Assembly: GCA_000424365.1 (NCBI GenBank)
Contig: AUJT01000012.1
Span: 1-64,000, forward strand
DNA from: Lachnospiraceae bacterium NK4A144
GTDB taxonomy: Bacteria > Bacillota > Clostridia > Lachnospirales > Lachnospiraceae
Reading direction: 5' to 3'
DNA: 64,000 nt
Below the pieces are notes generated by a model. It was not told where the DNA came from. It saw only the letters and a program-made list of their open reading frames with translations, and made no database searches. Of the stretch, positions 1 through 7,090 are shown in pieces (position 1 is the first letter of the stretch; every line of letters begins with the position of its first letter). The translations under genes and the position numbers were made by a program.

Positions 1-325
1 TATTTTCCCAGTTATCAAGGTTTGATTTATATGAACATACTTTTCCGTATGCTTCAGCAATCGCAGCTCTCCTAAGATATGAAGGAAACTTATAAAAGTT
101 TGCAGCAAGATCATAGGTCACAACCGGTCTTTTCTTTGATGTGACACTATAGCTCTCCGCCAGGTTCACAGCCTTGTTCTGATTTGAACATACAGAAAAC
201 TCATCCCATTCTTTAAGCATCACATCAATATAAAAATCAACAGCTCTGCGATAGAGTATGGTCGTATCCTTGAAAATGTGATTATATTCTTTTATTTTTA
301 CCGAATATGTGGACATTATCTTCAT
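1..325 (-). CDS. tnpB: TnpB of IS200/IS605 element, N-terminal part (runs off window)
   Basis: Partial gene; the window starts inside it, so only about 108 N-terminal residues are visible. They are typical of the TnpB/OrfB RNA-guided nuclease family of IS200/IS605 elements (start MKIMSTYSVKIKEY, then LYRRAVDFYIDVMLKEW). The catalytic RuvC part and C-terminal zinc finger lie outside. ATG at 325 was chosen because AGGAGG sits 9 bases upstream; ATG 316 would be too far from it. It lies 21 bases downstream of tnpA in the same direction, so the two form one element. Whether TnpB is intact cannot be told here. Confidence 0.85.
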   Translation of the reverse strand, partial: MKIMSTYSVKIKEYNHIFKDTTILYRRAVDFYIDVMLKEWDEFSVCSNQNKAVNLAESYSVTSKKRPVVTYDLAANFYKFPSYLRRAAIAEAYGKVCSYKSNLDNWEN

Positions 326-346
326 ATCACAGAGCCTCCTTTCACC

Positions 347-775
347 TTAACGTTCTTTTTGTGAGTCGATGTAATGCTTTACCTGCTCAAAACTTCTGTC
401 ACTGACAGTAACAATGCAATAGGATGGATTCCAAAGATGTCCTCCCCACAATTGTTTTTTTAATTCAGGATGTTTCATAAACAGCCATCGTGCCGTATTT
501 CCCTTTAGGATTTTTATCATATCTGAAGGAAAAAACTGCGGTTTGCAGTCTACGAGAATATGTATATGATCCGGCATAACTTCCATTGCAAGTATTGAAA
601 AGGAATACTCCTTTGCCAGCTCATTAAGATATCCCTTAATATCATCATCAATACCATTAGAAAGAACTTTTTTCCGATACTTGGTACACCATACAATGTG
701 ATACTGTAAGGAATATACATAACCTCTACCATATGTAAGTTTTGAGTAATTTGTATTATAAACAGATTTATCCAT
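347..775 (-). CDS. tnpA: IS200/IS605 family Y1 transposase TnpA
   Basis: 142-residue HUH single-strand transposase that cuts and rejoins the ends of the element as single-stranded DNA. Seen: the HUH motif in PDHIHILVDC, the family start VYSLQYHIVWCTKYRKKVL, the WNPSYCIVTV strand and the C-terminal HYIDSQ holding the likely catalytic tyrosine. Length is normal for the family and no frameshift is seen, so it is probably functional. The Shine-Dalgarno site is weak, consistent with low transposase expression. A GC-rich hairpin just upstream (814-857) fits the subterminal hairpin recognised by TnpA. Confidence 0.93.
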   Translation of the reverse strand: MDKSVYNTNYSKLTYGRGYVYSLQYHIVWCTKYRKKVLSNGIDDDIKGYLNELAKEYSFSILAMEVMPDHIHILVDCKPQFFPSDMIKILKGNTARWLFMKHPELKKQLWGGHLWNPSYCIVTVSDRSFEQVKHYIDSQKER

Positions 776-813
776 GTAACCATTATACCATATGTAGGCA
801 TAAAGAAAAAGAA

Positions 814-857
814 GCGGCGGCTAACTCACGACTAAAGTCACGAGAATGCGCCGCCGC
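814..857. mobile_element. Subterminal hairpin, probable left end of the IS200/IS605 element
   Basis: An 8-bp perfect GC stem (GCGGCGGC at 814-821, GCCGCCGC at 850-857) encloses a second imperfect palindrome around GACTAAAGTC. It lies about 40 bases upstream of tnpA, where IS200/IS605 elements keep the hairpin bound by the HUH transposase. The exact cleavage site, probably in 858-900, is not determined. Confidence 0.6.
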
Positions 858-899
858 AGTTATTCAACACAGGCGATTTAATTGGCAAAATCCTTTAAA

Positions 900-914
900 T
901 ACCCGGCAGGGGTA
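900..914. promoter_or_regulatory. Candidate upstream CsoR-type operator
   Basis: TACCCggcagGGGTA is an inverted repeat of the kind bound by CsoR copper repressors (TACCC/GGGTA half sites). It lies 12 bases upstream of the -35 box of the copper operon and matches the half sites inside that promoter. Confidence 0.55.
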
Positions 915-926
915 AAAATAAAATGA

Positions 927-955
927 TTGACATATACCATGAGGGGGTATATTAT
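927..955 (+). promoter_or_regulatory. Copper operon promoter with embedded CsoR operator
   Basis: TTGACA (927-932), a 17-base spacer and TATTAT (950-955) make a near-consensus sigma-A promoter. The spacer holds TATACCatgagGGGGTATA (933-951), a CsoR-like palindrome, so repressor binding would block polymerase. csoR is the third gene downstream, giving an autoregulated copper-inducible operon. Confidence 0.75.
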
Positions 956-1005
956 GAGCGCAGATAAAGTTTGCGGCACCTAATTATGGTGAGAAAGGAT
1001 AGAGT

Positions 1006-1152
1006 ATGGGAAACGGAGATTTCAGGATGTTTCTTATGGTAGTTGCAGTATTTCTACTGATATATTTTGCATTTATCGGAGTGATGGAAGTAAAAAAACT
1101 GATAACAAATCTTTTCAGTAAGAACAAAGAAAAGAAAGATGTGCATGACTGA
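1006..1152 (+). CDS. Small single-span membrane protein, copper operon
   Basis: 48-residue reading frame starting MGNGDFRMFLMVVAVF, with one hydrophobic segment (about residues 8-27) and a strongly basic tail ending KNKEKKDVHD. AGAAAGGA lies 8-10 bases before the ATG. It is the first gene after the CsoR-type promoter and is followed 12 bases later by the HMA protein. I do not recognise the family. A small membrane peptide co-transcribed with a copper pump may help metal handling or assembly, but that is inference from position only. Confidence 0.6.
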   Translation: MGNGDFRMFLMVVAVFLLIYFAFIGVMEVKKLITNLFSKNKEKKDVHD

Positions 1153-1164
1153 GGAGGCTTAAAA

Positions 1165-1512
1165 ATGGCTAATGTAGTTATTGTAGTTATAATTGCAGTG
1201 ATCGTAATTTTTGCGTCACGCGAGGCGATAAAGCATATGAAGGGTGAAGGAGGCTGCTGTGGCGGAGGCGGCGGTATCATTGAGGATAAAAAGAAACTCG
1301 ACAAACCTGAGATAGGAAAAGAGGTTCTGAAGATCGAGGGTATGCATTGTGATAATTGCAGAGTACGTGTTCAGAATGCATTAAACAGGATAGATGGTGC
1401 GGCTGCGAAGGTTGACCTCAAAAAATCAGAGGCTGTGATACGTATGAGCCGTGAAATATCCCGAGAGGAATTCCGCAAGGTAATTGAGGAGGCAGGGTAT
1501 ACGCTTTTATAA
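1165..1512 (+). CDS. Membrane-anchored Cys-rich HMA-domain protein
   Basis: 115 residues in two parts. Residues 1-45 form a membrane anchor (VVIVVIIAVIVIFASREAI) followed by a Gly/Cys patch (GGCCGGGGG), resembling the small Cys-rich proteins found with FeoB. Residues about 50-115 are a heavy-metal-associated fold with the metal-binding motif GMHCDNC. It probably binds Cu(I) at the membrane and passes it to CopA. AGGAGG lies 8 bases before the ATG. The operon position between a CsoR-controlled promoter and csoR/copA supports copper. The anchor plus chaperone arrangement is less usual than a free CopZ. Confidence 0.8.
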   Translation: MANVVIVVIIAVIVIFASREAIKHMKGEGGCCGGGGGIIEDKKKLDKPEIGKEVLKIEGMHCDNCRVRVQNALNRIDGAAAKVDLKKSEAVIRMSREISREEFRKVIEEAGYTLL

Positions 1513-1562
1513 TTGCGTGACCTGCATTGGCAGCGGAGCAAGTTTGTGTTATAGGAGAAATT

Positions 1563-1892
1563 ATGGAAGAAAAGTTGGAAATGGCTGAAGAAATGCACTG
1601 CGAGCACTGTTCACACAGAAAAAAAGAACGGTCTGAGCAGGAAATAAAGAAAATGATGAACCGGCTGAAGCGAATAGAAGGACAGATACGCGGTATTGAG
1701 AATATGCTGGAAAAGGATGCGTACTGTCCGGACATTTTAATACAGGTATCTGCGGTAAATGCAGCATTAAATAGTTTTAATAAGTGCCTTCTTGCAGAAC
1801 ACATAAGAACCTGCGTGGCGACAGATATACGTGAAGGAAAAGATGAATCAATAGATGAACTGGTCACAGTACTGCAGAAGCTTATGAAGTGA
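1563..1892 (+). CDS. csoR: CsoR family copper-sensing repressor
   Basis: 109-residue all-helical repressor that leaves DNA when Cu(I) binds. The metal triad is visible: Cys in DAYCPDIL, and His and Cys in EHIRTC. The DUF156 core RLKRIEGQIRGIENMLE is intact. The N-terminal extension has another CEHCSH cluster, which may add a metal site. A longer frame from TTG 1527 exists, but ATG 1563 has AGGAG 5 bases upstream and gives the usual length. Sited between the HMA protein and copA; it probably controls the promoter at 927-955. Confidence 0.92.
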   Translation: MEEKLEMAEEMHCEHCSHRKKERSEQEIKKMMNRLKRIEGQIRGIENMLEKDAYCPDILIQVSAVNAALNSFNKCLLAEHIRTCVATDIREGKDESIDELVTVLQKLMK

Positions 1893-1954
1893 CGAAGAAG
1901 CACGTGACTGGCGAGGACATAAGAAAGTGCAGATAGAGTGATGAGAGGCAATAT

Positions 1955-4510
1955 ATGGAACAATATAATGTAACGGGAATGAGCTGTGCGGCCTGCAGTG
2001 CCCGTGTAGAAAAGGCAGTATCGAAGGTCCCGGGAGTTACGGGATGTTCGGTGAGCCTGCTCACAAACTCCATGGGAGTCGAAGGAACTGCAAATGAGGC
2101 AGATATTATTTCTGCTGTTGAAAAAGCAGGATACGGAGCATCCAGAAAAGATGCAAAGACGGAAAACAGTGCAGTGTCTCTTTCAGATGAAGAGGAAGCA
2201 TTGAAAGACCACGAAACTCCAAAGCTTTTACGACGGCTGCTTACAAGTCTCGGATTTTTGATCGTGCTCATGTATTTCTCAATGGGGCACAACATGCTGG
2301 GCCTTCCTATACCGATATTTTTTGAAAATCCGGTGTCGCTTGCTCTGCTTGAAATGTTACTTGCGATCATAGTTATGATCATAAATAAAAAGTTTTTTAC
2401 AAGTGGCTTTTCAAGTCTCATGCATCTGGCTCCAAATATGGATACTTTAGTGGCTCTTGGCTCGGCAGCGTCATTTGGATACAGCCTGGTTGTATTATTT
2501 GCAATGACAGATGCAATGGGTAGAGGCGACAGCCATACAGTTATGGCACTTTCAATGGATCTGTACTTTGAGTCAGCAGCAATGATCCCGACCCTCATCA
2601 CTGTTGGAAAGATGCTGGAAGCTATGAGCAAGGGGCGGACGACAGATGCCCTTAAGGGTCTGATGAGACTTGCGCCTAAGACAGCTGTGCTTGAAAGAGA
2701 CGGTGCAGAGGTTACAGTTCCGATAGAAGAAGTTCTGGCAGGTGATATATTTGTGGTTCGTCCGGGAGAAAGTATTCCCGTGGATGGTATCGTTTTTGAA
2801 GGAGAGAGTGCAGTTAATGAAGCAGCACTTACAGGAGAGAGTCTTCCTGTTGATAAAGCGGTCGGAGATACGGTATCTGCAGGTACAGTGAATCAGGAAG
2901 GATTCATAAAGGTAAGAGCCACAAGAGTCGGAGCCGATACGACATTATCACAGATAATAAAGATGGTAAGCGACGCAGCTGCGACAAAAGCGCCCATCGC
3001 GCGTATAGCAGATAAAGTATCAGGTTTTTTTGTACCTGTAGTTATTGGGCTGGCGATCATAGTATTCGCCGCATGGTTGCTTCTTGGTGAGAGCATGACT
3101 TTTGCCATAGCAAGAGCAATCTCAGTTCTCGTTATTAGTTGTCCTTGTGCATTGGGACTTGCAACTCCTGTGGCTATCATGGTCGGTTCAGGGGTAGGGG
3201 CAAAAAATGGAATTCTATATAAGACTGCCGCATCTCTTGAGCAGGCCGGACGTATAGAAATAGTAGCTCTTGATAAGACAGGAACAATTACAAGCGGAAC
3301 ACCTCGGGTTACGGATGTAATACCCGCAGAAGGTATATCTCCGACAGAACTGGTTCATTATGCAGCGTCTCTTGAGAGTTTAAGTGAGCACCCGCTTGCA
3401 AAGGCTGTTACGGAATATGCGCTTGCAAGTGAGATACAGACAGAAAAGATCAGTGATTTTAAGGCTCTTCCGGGACATGGACTTAGAGCCATGCTTGACG
3501 GAGAAGAACTGTACGGCGGTAATCTTAGCTCTGTTTCAGAAATCACGGAGGTGCCTGCTGATCTTCGTAAAATGGCGGATAGAGCAGCACTTGATGGAAA
3601 GACACCACTTTTCTTTTTGAAAGGAAGAAAGGTACTTGGAGTCATAGCGGTTGCGGATGTGATACGAAATGAAAGTCCGGAAGCTATAAAGCAACTTAAA
3701 AATATGGGAATTCATGTAGTGATGCTCACAGGAGACAATGAAAGAACAGCGAAAGCTATTGGCGATAAGGCTGGTGTAGATCAGGTAATCGCAGGAGTGC
3801 TGCCTGACGGAAAAGAGAATGTGATCCGTGCTCTTAAAGAACACGGGAAAGTTGCCATGGTTGGTGACGGTATTAATGATGCGCCTGCGCTTACACGGGC
3901 TGATCTGGGAATAGCTATAGGTGCGGGGACAGACGTGGCAATAGATTCCGCGGATGTTGTTCTTATGAAGAGTAGTCTTTTTGACGTACCGGCAGCTATA
4001 CGTTTAGGACGCGGAACCATCAGAAATATAAAAGAAAACTTATTCTGGGCATTTTTCTACAATGCGATCTGTATCCCTGTAGCAGCGGGATGTTACATTG
4101 CGCTTACCGGTTGGAAGATGAACCCGATGATGGGAGCCGCAGCAATGGCGCTTTCGAGCTTTTTCGTATGCATGAACGCACTGCGCCTTAATCTCTTTAA
4201 GGTGCATGATGCTTCACATGATAAATATGCCGGTAATAAAAAATCTGCCTGGGCAGTTGATCTGATAAAGGCAGATACAGAAGAAAAGGAGACAGAGACA
4301 ATGACAAAGACACTTAAGATCGAAGGAATGATGTGCGGACACTGCGAGGCAAGTGTAAAGAAAGCGCTCGAAGCTCTTGATGGAGTAGCATCCGCAACAG
4401 TTAGTCATGAGCAGGGCACAGCTGTAGTTGAGCTTATACAGGACGTGGATGATTCTGTACTCACAAAAGCAGTTGAGGACAAAGACTACAAGGTTGTTGG
4501 AATAGAGTGA
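1955..4510 (+). CDS. copA: Copper-exporting P1B-type ATPase with N- and C-terminal HMA domains
   Basis: 851-residue Cu(I) efflux pump of the cytoplasmic membrane. Seen in order: N-terminal HMA with GMSCAAC; membrane helices; TGES actuator motif; CPC ion site in SCPCALG (about residue 395); DKTGT phosphorylation site (about 440); GDGINDAP hinge. After the last helices and a charged linker comes a second HMA domain (about residues 783-851) with GMMCGHC. Most CopA proteins keep HMA domains only at the N terminus, so the tail looks like a fused CopZ. Last gene of the copper operon; a bidirectional terminator follows. AGAGG lies 8 bases before the ATG. Confidence 0.95.
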   Translation: MEQYNVTGMSCAACSARVEKAVSKVPGVTGCSVSLLTNSMGVEGTANEADIISAVEKAGYGASRKDAKTENSAVSLSDEEEALKDHETPKLLRRLLTSLGFLIVLMYFSMGHNMLGLPIPIFFENPVSLALLEMLLAIIVMIINKKFFTSGFSSLMHLAPNMDTLVALGSAASFGYSLVVLFAMTDAMGRGDSHTVMALSMDLYFESAAMIPTLITVGKMLEAMSKGRTTDALKGLMRLAPKTAVLERDGAEVTVPIEEVLAGDIFVVRPGESIPVDGIVFEGESAVNEAALTGESLPVDKAVGDTVSAGTVNQEGFIKVRATRVGADTTLSQIIKMVSDAAATKAPIARIADKVSGFFVPVVIGLAIIVFAAWLLLGESMTFAIARAISVLVISCPCALGLATPVAIMVGSGVGAKNGILYKTAASLEQAGRIEIVALDKTGTITSGTPRVTDVIPAEGISPTELVHYAASLESLSEHPLAKAVTEYALASEIQTEKISDFKALPGHGLRAMLDGEELYGGNLSSVSEITEVPADLRKMADRAALDGKTPLFFLKGRKVLGVIAVADVIRNESPEAIKQLKNMGIHVVMLTGDNERTAKAIGDKAGVDQVIAGVLPDGKENVIRALKEHGKVAMVGDGINDAPALTRADLGIAIGAGTDVAIDSADVVLMKSSLFDVPAAIRLGRGTIRNIKENLFWAFFYNAICIPVAAGCYIALTGWKMNPMMGAAAMALSSFFVCMNALRLNLFKVHDASHDKYAGNKKSAWAVDLIKADTEEKETETMTKTLKIEGMMCGHCEASVKKALEALDGVASATVSHEQGTAVVELIQDVDDSVLTKAVEDKDYKVVGIE
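4301..4510 (+). CDS. Possible internally initiated CopZ-like copper chaperone
   Basis: Inside copA and in the same frame, ATG 4301 is preceded by AAAAGGAG (4284-4291) at 9-base spacing, a good ribosome binding site. Starting there gives a 69-residue HMA protein ([18 protein letters not shown]...) with the length and start of a free-standing CopZ. The site sits exactly at the linker/domain boundary. This suggests either a former separate gene now fused with its start site kept, or a locus making both fused and free chaperone. Translation from this start is not shown. Confidence 0.45.
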   Translation: MTKTLKIEGMMCGHCEASVKKALEALDGVASATVSHEQGTAVVELIQDVDDSVLTKAVEDKDYKVVGIE

Positions 4511-4542
4511 TAGTTTTTGACAATTGTCGTGAATAAAGATTA

Positions 4543-4581
4543 AAAAAAGACGGATCTCTGGATCAGAGATGCCGTCTTTTT
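4543..4581. terminator. Bidirectional terminator between copA and lysA
   Basis: The hairpin pairs AAGACGG-ATCTCTG with CAGAGAT-g-CCGTCTT, with an A-run on the left and a T-run on the right. It can stop both copA (+) and lysA (-), which converge here. Confidence 0.85.
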
Positions 4582-4588
4582 GACAGTA

Positions 4589-5884
4589 TTAGATAAAGTC
4601 CGGAACAACGTTATTCTGGATGATCTGCTCAGGAGTCTGAGGCTTTACGAGCCAGTCGCTCTGTCCGTCCTTAACGAGGACAACTCCCGGGATCGGGTTA
4701 TTATTGTAGTTTGATGCCATGGAGTATCCGTAGGCACCGGTTGAGAAGGTGGCGAGGATATCGCCTGCTTCAACTCCTGCCGGGATCTTAAAGTCAGTTA
4801 AGATGATATCACCTGACTCACAGCACTTACCGCATACGGTAACGGTCTCTGTTGCTTCTGCGTCAGCCTTATTTGCGATAACTGCATCGTATTCTGCCTG
4901 GTAAAGAGCTACACGGATATTGTCGCCCATACCTCCGTCAATAGAGACATACTTGCGAAGACCGGGGATGTCCTTTATCTGACCTATGGTGTAGAGAGTG
5001 ATGCCTGCCTCAGCTACGATGCTGCGTCCGGGCTCGATAACAGCAGCCGGACGCTCGATGCCGATCTCTGCGGAGCGCTTCTCAAGCTCAGCCATGAGCG
5101 GATCCAGGAAAAAGCTGTACGGTTTACGTACTTCGTCAGTGTACTTAACGCCAAATCCACCGCCAAAATTAACCTCGCGGATGGCAACACCAAATTTTTC
5201 TTTGATCTTTGCAGCGTGATCCATTACAACATCAAGTGCCTTGATGAAAGCATCGTTCTCAAAGAGCTGTGAGCCTATGTGCATGTGGAGACCAAGAAAC
5301 TCGATCCACGGAGAATCGATAGCATGCTTTACAACCGGCAGGAAAATATCGTCATCAAGAGGGATTCCGAACTTGGAGTCCTTTTTTCCTGTTACGATGT
5401 AGTCATGGGTGCTGGCTGCTACACCGGGAGTGATACGGATTATCACATTAACTTTCTTCTGATATTTCTCCGCAGCGGCTTCGATGAGAGGAAGCTCCTG
5501 GAGTCCGTCTACGATAAAACGGCCAACACCATAGCGAACAGCTTCATCGATCTCAGCAGGGAGCTTGTTGTTTCCATTAAATTCGATGCGTTCAGCAGGG
5601 AATCCTGCCTTTTCGGCAGCAATGAGCTCACCGAGAGAAACGACGTCGATACTTATGCCGTTCTTTTCACATATTTTATACATACCGACGGTACAAAATG
5701 CCTTAGATGCGTAAGCTACGCGGGTATTTGGGTATTTATCTATGAAATCCCGCTTCAGCTCATCAAAACGGCTTTCGATATCGGTCTGGGACATGACATA
5801 GATTGGTGTGCCATACTTTTTTGCAAGCTCTACCGTATCACATCCGTCAAAAAAGAGTCTTCCGTTTTTAATTTCTCTGATCAT
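4589..5884 (-). CDS. lysA: Diaminopimelate decarboxylase
   Basis: 431-residue PLP enzyme converting meso-diaminopimelate to L-lysine, the last step of lysine synthesis. The PLP lysine is in VAYASKAF near the N terminus; HIGSQ, the Gly-rich NFGGGFG, EPGRSIV and CGKCCESGD (substrate and dimer-site residues) are all present. Length is normal. GGAGG precedes the ATG by about 7 bases. Monocistronic between a terminator and the divergent amidase gene. No lysine riboswitch was recognised upstream. Confidence 0.95.
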   Translation of the reverse strand: MIREIKNGRLFFDGCDTVELAKKYGTPIYVMSQTDIESRFDELKRDFIDKYPNTRVAYASKAFCTVGMYKICEKNGISIDVVSLGELIAAEKAGFPAERIEFNGNNKLPAEIDEAVRYGVGRFIVDGLQELPLIEAAAEKYQKKVNVIIRITPGVAASTHDYIVTGKKDSKFGIPLDDDIFLPVVKHAIDSPWIEFLGLHMHIGSQLFENDAFIKALDVVMDHAAKIKEKFGVAIREVNFGGGFGVKYTDEVRKPYSFFLDPLMAELEKRSAEIGIERPAAVIEPGRSIVAEAGITLYTIGQIKDIPGLRKYVSIDGGMGDNIRVALYQAEYDAVIANKADAEATETVTVCGKCCESGDIILTDFKIPAGVEAGDILATFSTGAYGYSMASNYNNNPIPGVVLVKDGQSDWLVKPQTPEQIIQNNVVPDFI

Positions 5885-5948
5885 TTTTAACCTCCGGTAA
5901 GATGATAGATGATATACGAAATAGTTTATCGTATTAAAGCGTTAAATT

Positions 5949-5966
5949 TGTTATCACATGGTAACA
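5949..5966. promoter_or_regulatory. Imperfect palindrome in lysA/amidase divergent region
   Basis: TGTTATCACATGGTAACA is a near-perfect 18-base inverted repeat in the AT-rich spacer between lysA (-) and the amidase (+). It has the size of a repressor operator, but no regulator can be named. Confidence 0.3.
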
Positions 5967-6117
5967 CATTTTAGGAAAAAAAGAAAACATTTTTTTGAAA
6001 AAATCTCCTTGTGGTTATCAGGTGTTATGGGATAAACTAAGTGATGTATGAAATCGCGTACAAAAAGGAACCCGTAAACAGAGGGGAAAGTATATTCATA
6101 AAGGAGATAACGAGAAA

Positions 6118-6999
6118 ATGATGAAGTTTGTAAAGACCTTTTTGGTCACAGTGGCATTAGGCGTATTCAGTATGGGAGTTTCTGCTCAGGCAGCGACTGT
6201 AGTTATCGATCCGGGACACGGCGGAGCAGGACTGGAGGGGGTAGGAGCAGTTTATGCACCTTATGTAGAGAAAGCGCTTACAATGGATGTAGCTACAAAG
6301 CTTTGTGATGAGCTCAATGCATCAGGTATTTCAACATCCATGACACGTACTACAGACACAGCACTTTCTCTTGCTGATAGAGCTGCAAGAGCAAAGAGCG
6401 AGGGAGCAAAGCTCTTAGTCAGCATTCACTTTAATGCATCAGGCCCGCACGATAAGTCCGGTACAGAAGTATGGACTTCCATGGCAGGAAATCATTATAA
6501 AGTAGGCTCTGAGTGCGGAAATCAGATCCTTGCAAATATTTCAGCACTTGGTCTTTCTAATAAGGGAGTAAAGGTCAGAGGTGGTTCAAGAGGTGACTAC
6601 TACGGTGTTATCCGTTATGGTGTGGCACAGGGAATCCCGACGATCATCGTAGAGCACTGCTTCATTGATAACGCTTACGACAGATCTATCCTTGAAAGCA
6701 AGGGAACAGCAGCTTTCGCTCATGCAGATGCAGTAGGTATCTCAACATTCCTCGGAAGTGCAACAGGTCAGGCTCTTGTAAACGGAACACTTGATGTGTC
6801 ACCTGCAACAGCAGTAGCAGGAGTTCCTGCAGCAACAAGTGTGGCATCATCCAGCCTTAAAGCTAACTTTTCTGCAACTGACTGGCAGTGGCTGTTAAGC
6901 CATTGGGCATACACCGGAAATGCCGAAGCAATCATAAGTCAGGTTCCGTTAGGAGATCTCCAGAGCCTCGTAAGTGAGCATAATAAGGGAAATATCTGA
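6118..6999 (+). CDS. Secreted N-acetylmuramoyl-L-alanine amidase (Amidase_3)
   Basis: 293 residues. A signal peptide (about 1-25, hydrophobic core then QAA) leads to a zinc amidase domain (about 26-220) that cuts the bond between muramic acid and the stem peptide. Zinc and catalytic motifs are visible: VIDPGHGG, the Glu in YVEKALTM, SIHFNAS and VEHCFIDN. The last 70 residues are a Ser/Ala-rich linker and a short helical tail with DWQWLLSHWAY, not a wall-binding repeat I recognise. AAGGAG is 11 bases before ATG 6118; ATG 6121 is an alternative. Probably acts in wall remodelling or cell separation. Confidence 0.9.
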   Translation: MMKFVKTFLVTVALGVFSMGVSAQAATVVIDPGHGGAGLEGVGAVYAPYVEKALTMDVATKLCDELNASGISTSMTRTTDTALSLADRAARAKSEGAKLLVSIHFNASGPHDKSGTEVWTSMAGNHYKVGSECGNQILANISALGLSNKGVKVRGGSRGDYYGVIRYGVAQGIPTIIVEHCFIDNAYDRSILESKGTAAFAHADAVGISTFLGSATGQALVNGTLDVSPATAVAGVPAATSVASSSLKANFSATDWQWLLSHWAYTGNAEAIISQVPLGDLQSLVSEHNKGNI

Positions 7000-7047
7000 T
7001 AAAGATCATAGTTGTATTTGAAATAAAACTTTAAAATTGAGTAAAAG

Positions 7048-7085
7048 AAGAGACGATTCTTTAAGTGATCAAAGAATCGTCTCTT
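7048..7085. terminator. Bidirectional terminator after the amidase gene
   Basis: A 15-bp stem (AAGAGACGATTCTTT and its complement at 7071-7085) with an 8-base loop, ending in CTCTTTTG on the + strand. It lies between two convergent genes and can serve both. Confidence 0.85.
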
Positions 7086-7090
7086 TTGTG

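Noticed and set aside
1418-1963. 181-codon open frame on the minus strand
   Set aside because: It lies antisense to csoR and its neighbours, has no ribosome site and no recognisable protein pattern.
1882-2631. 249-codon open frame on the minus strand
   Set aside because: Antisense to the start of copA; Ser/Ala-rich shadow of a well-supported gene.
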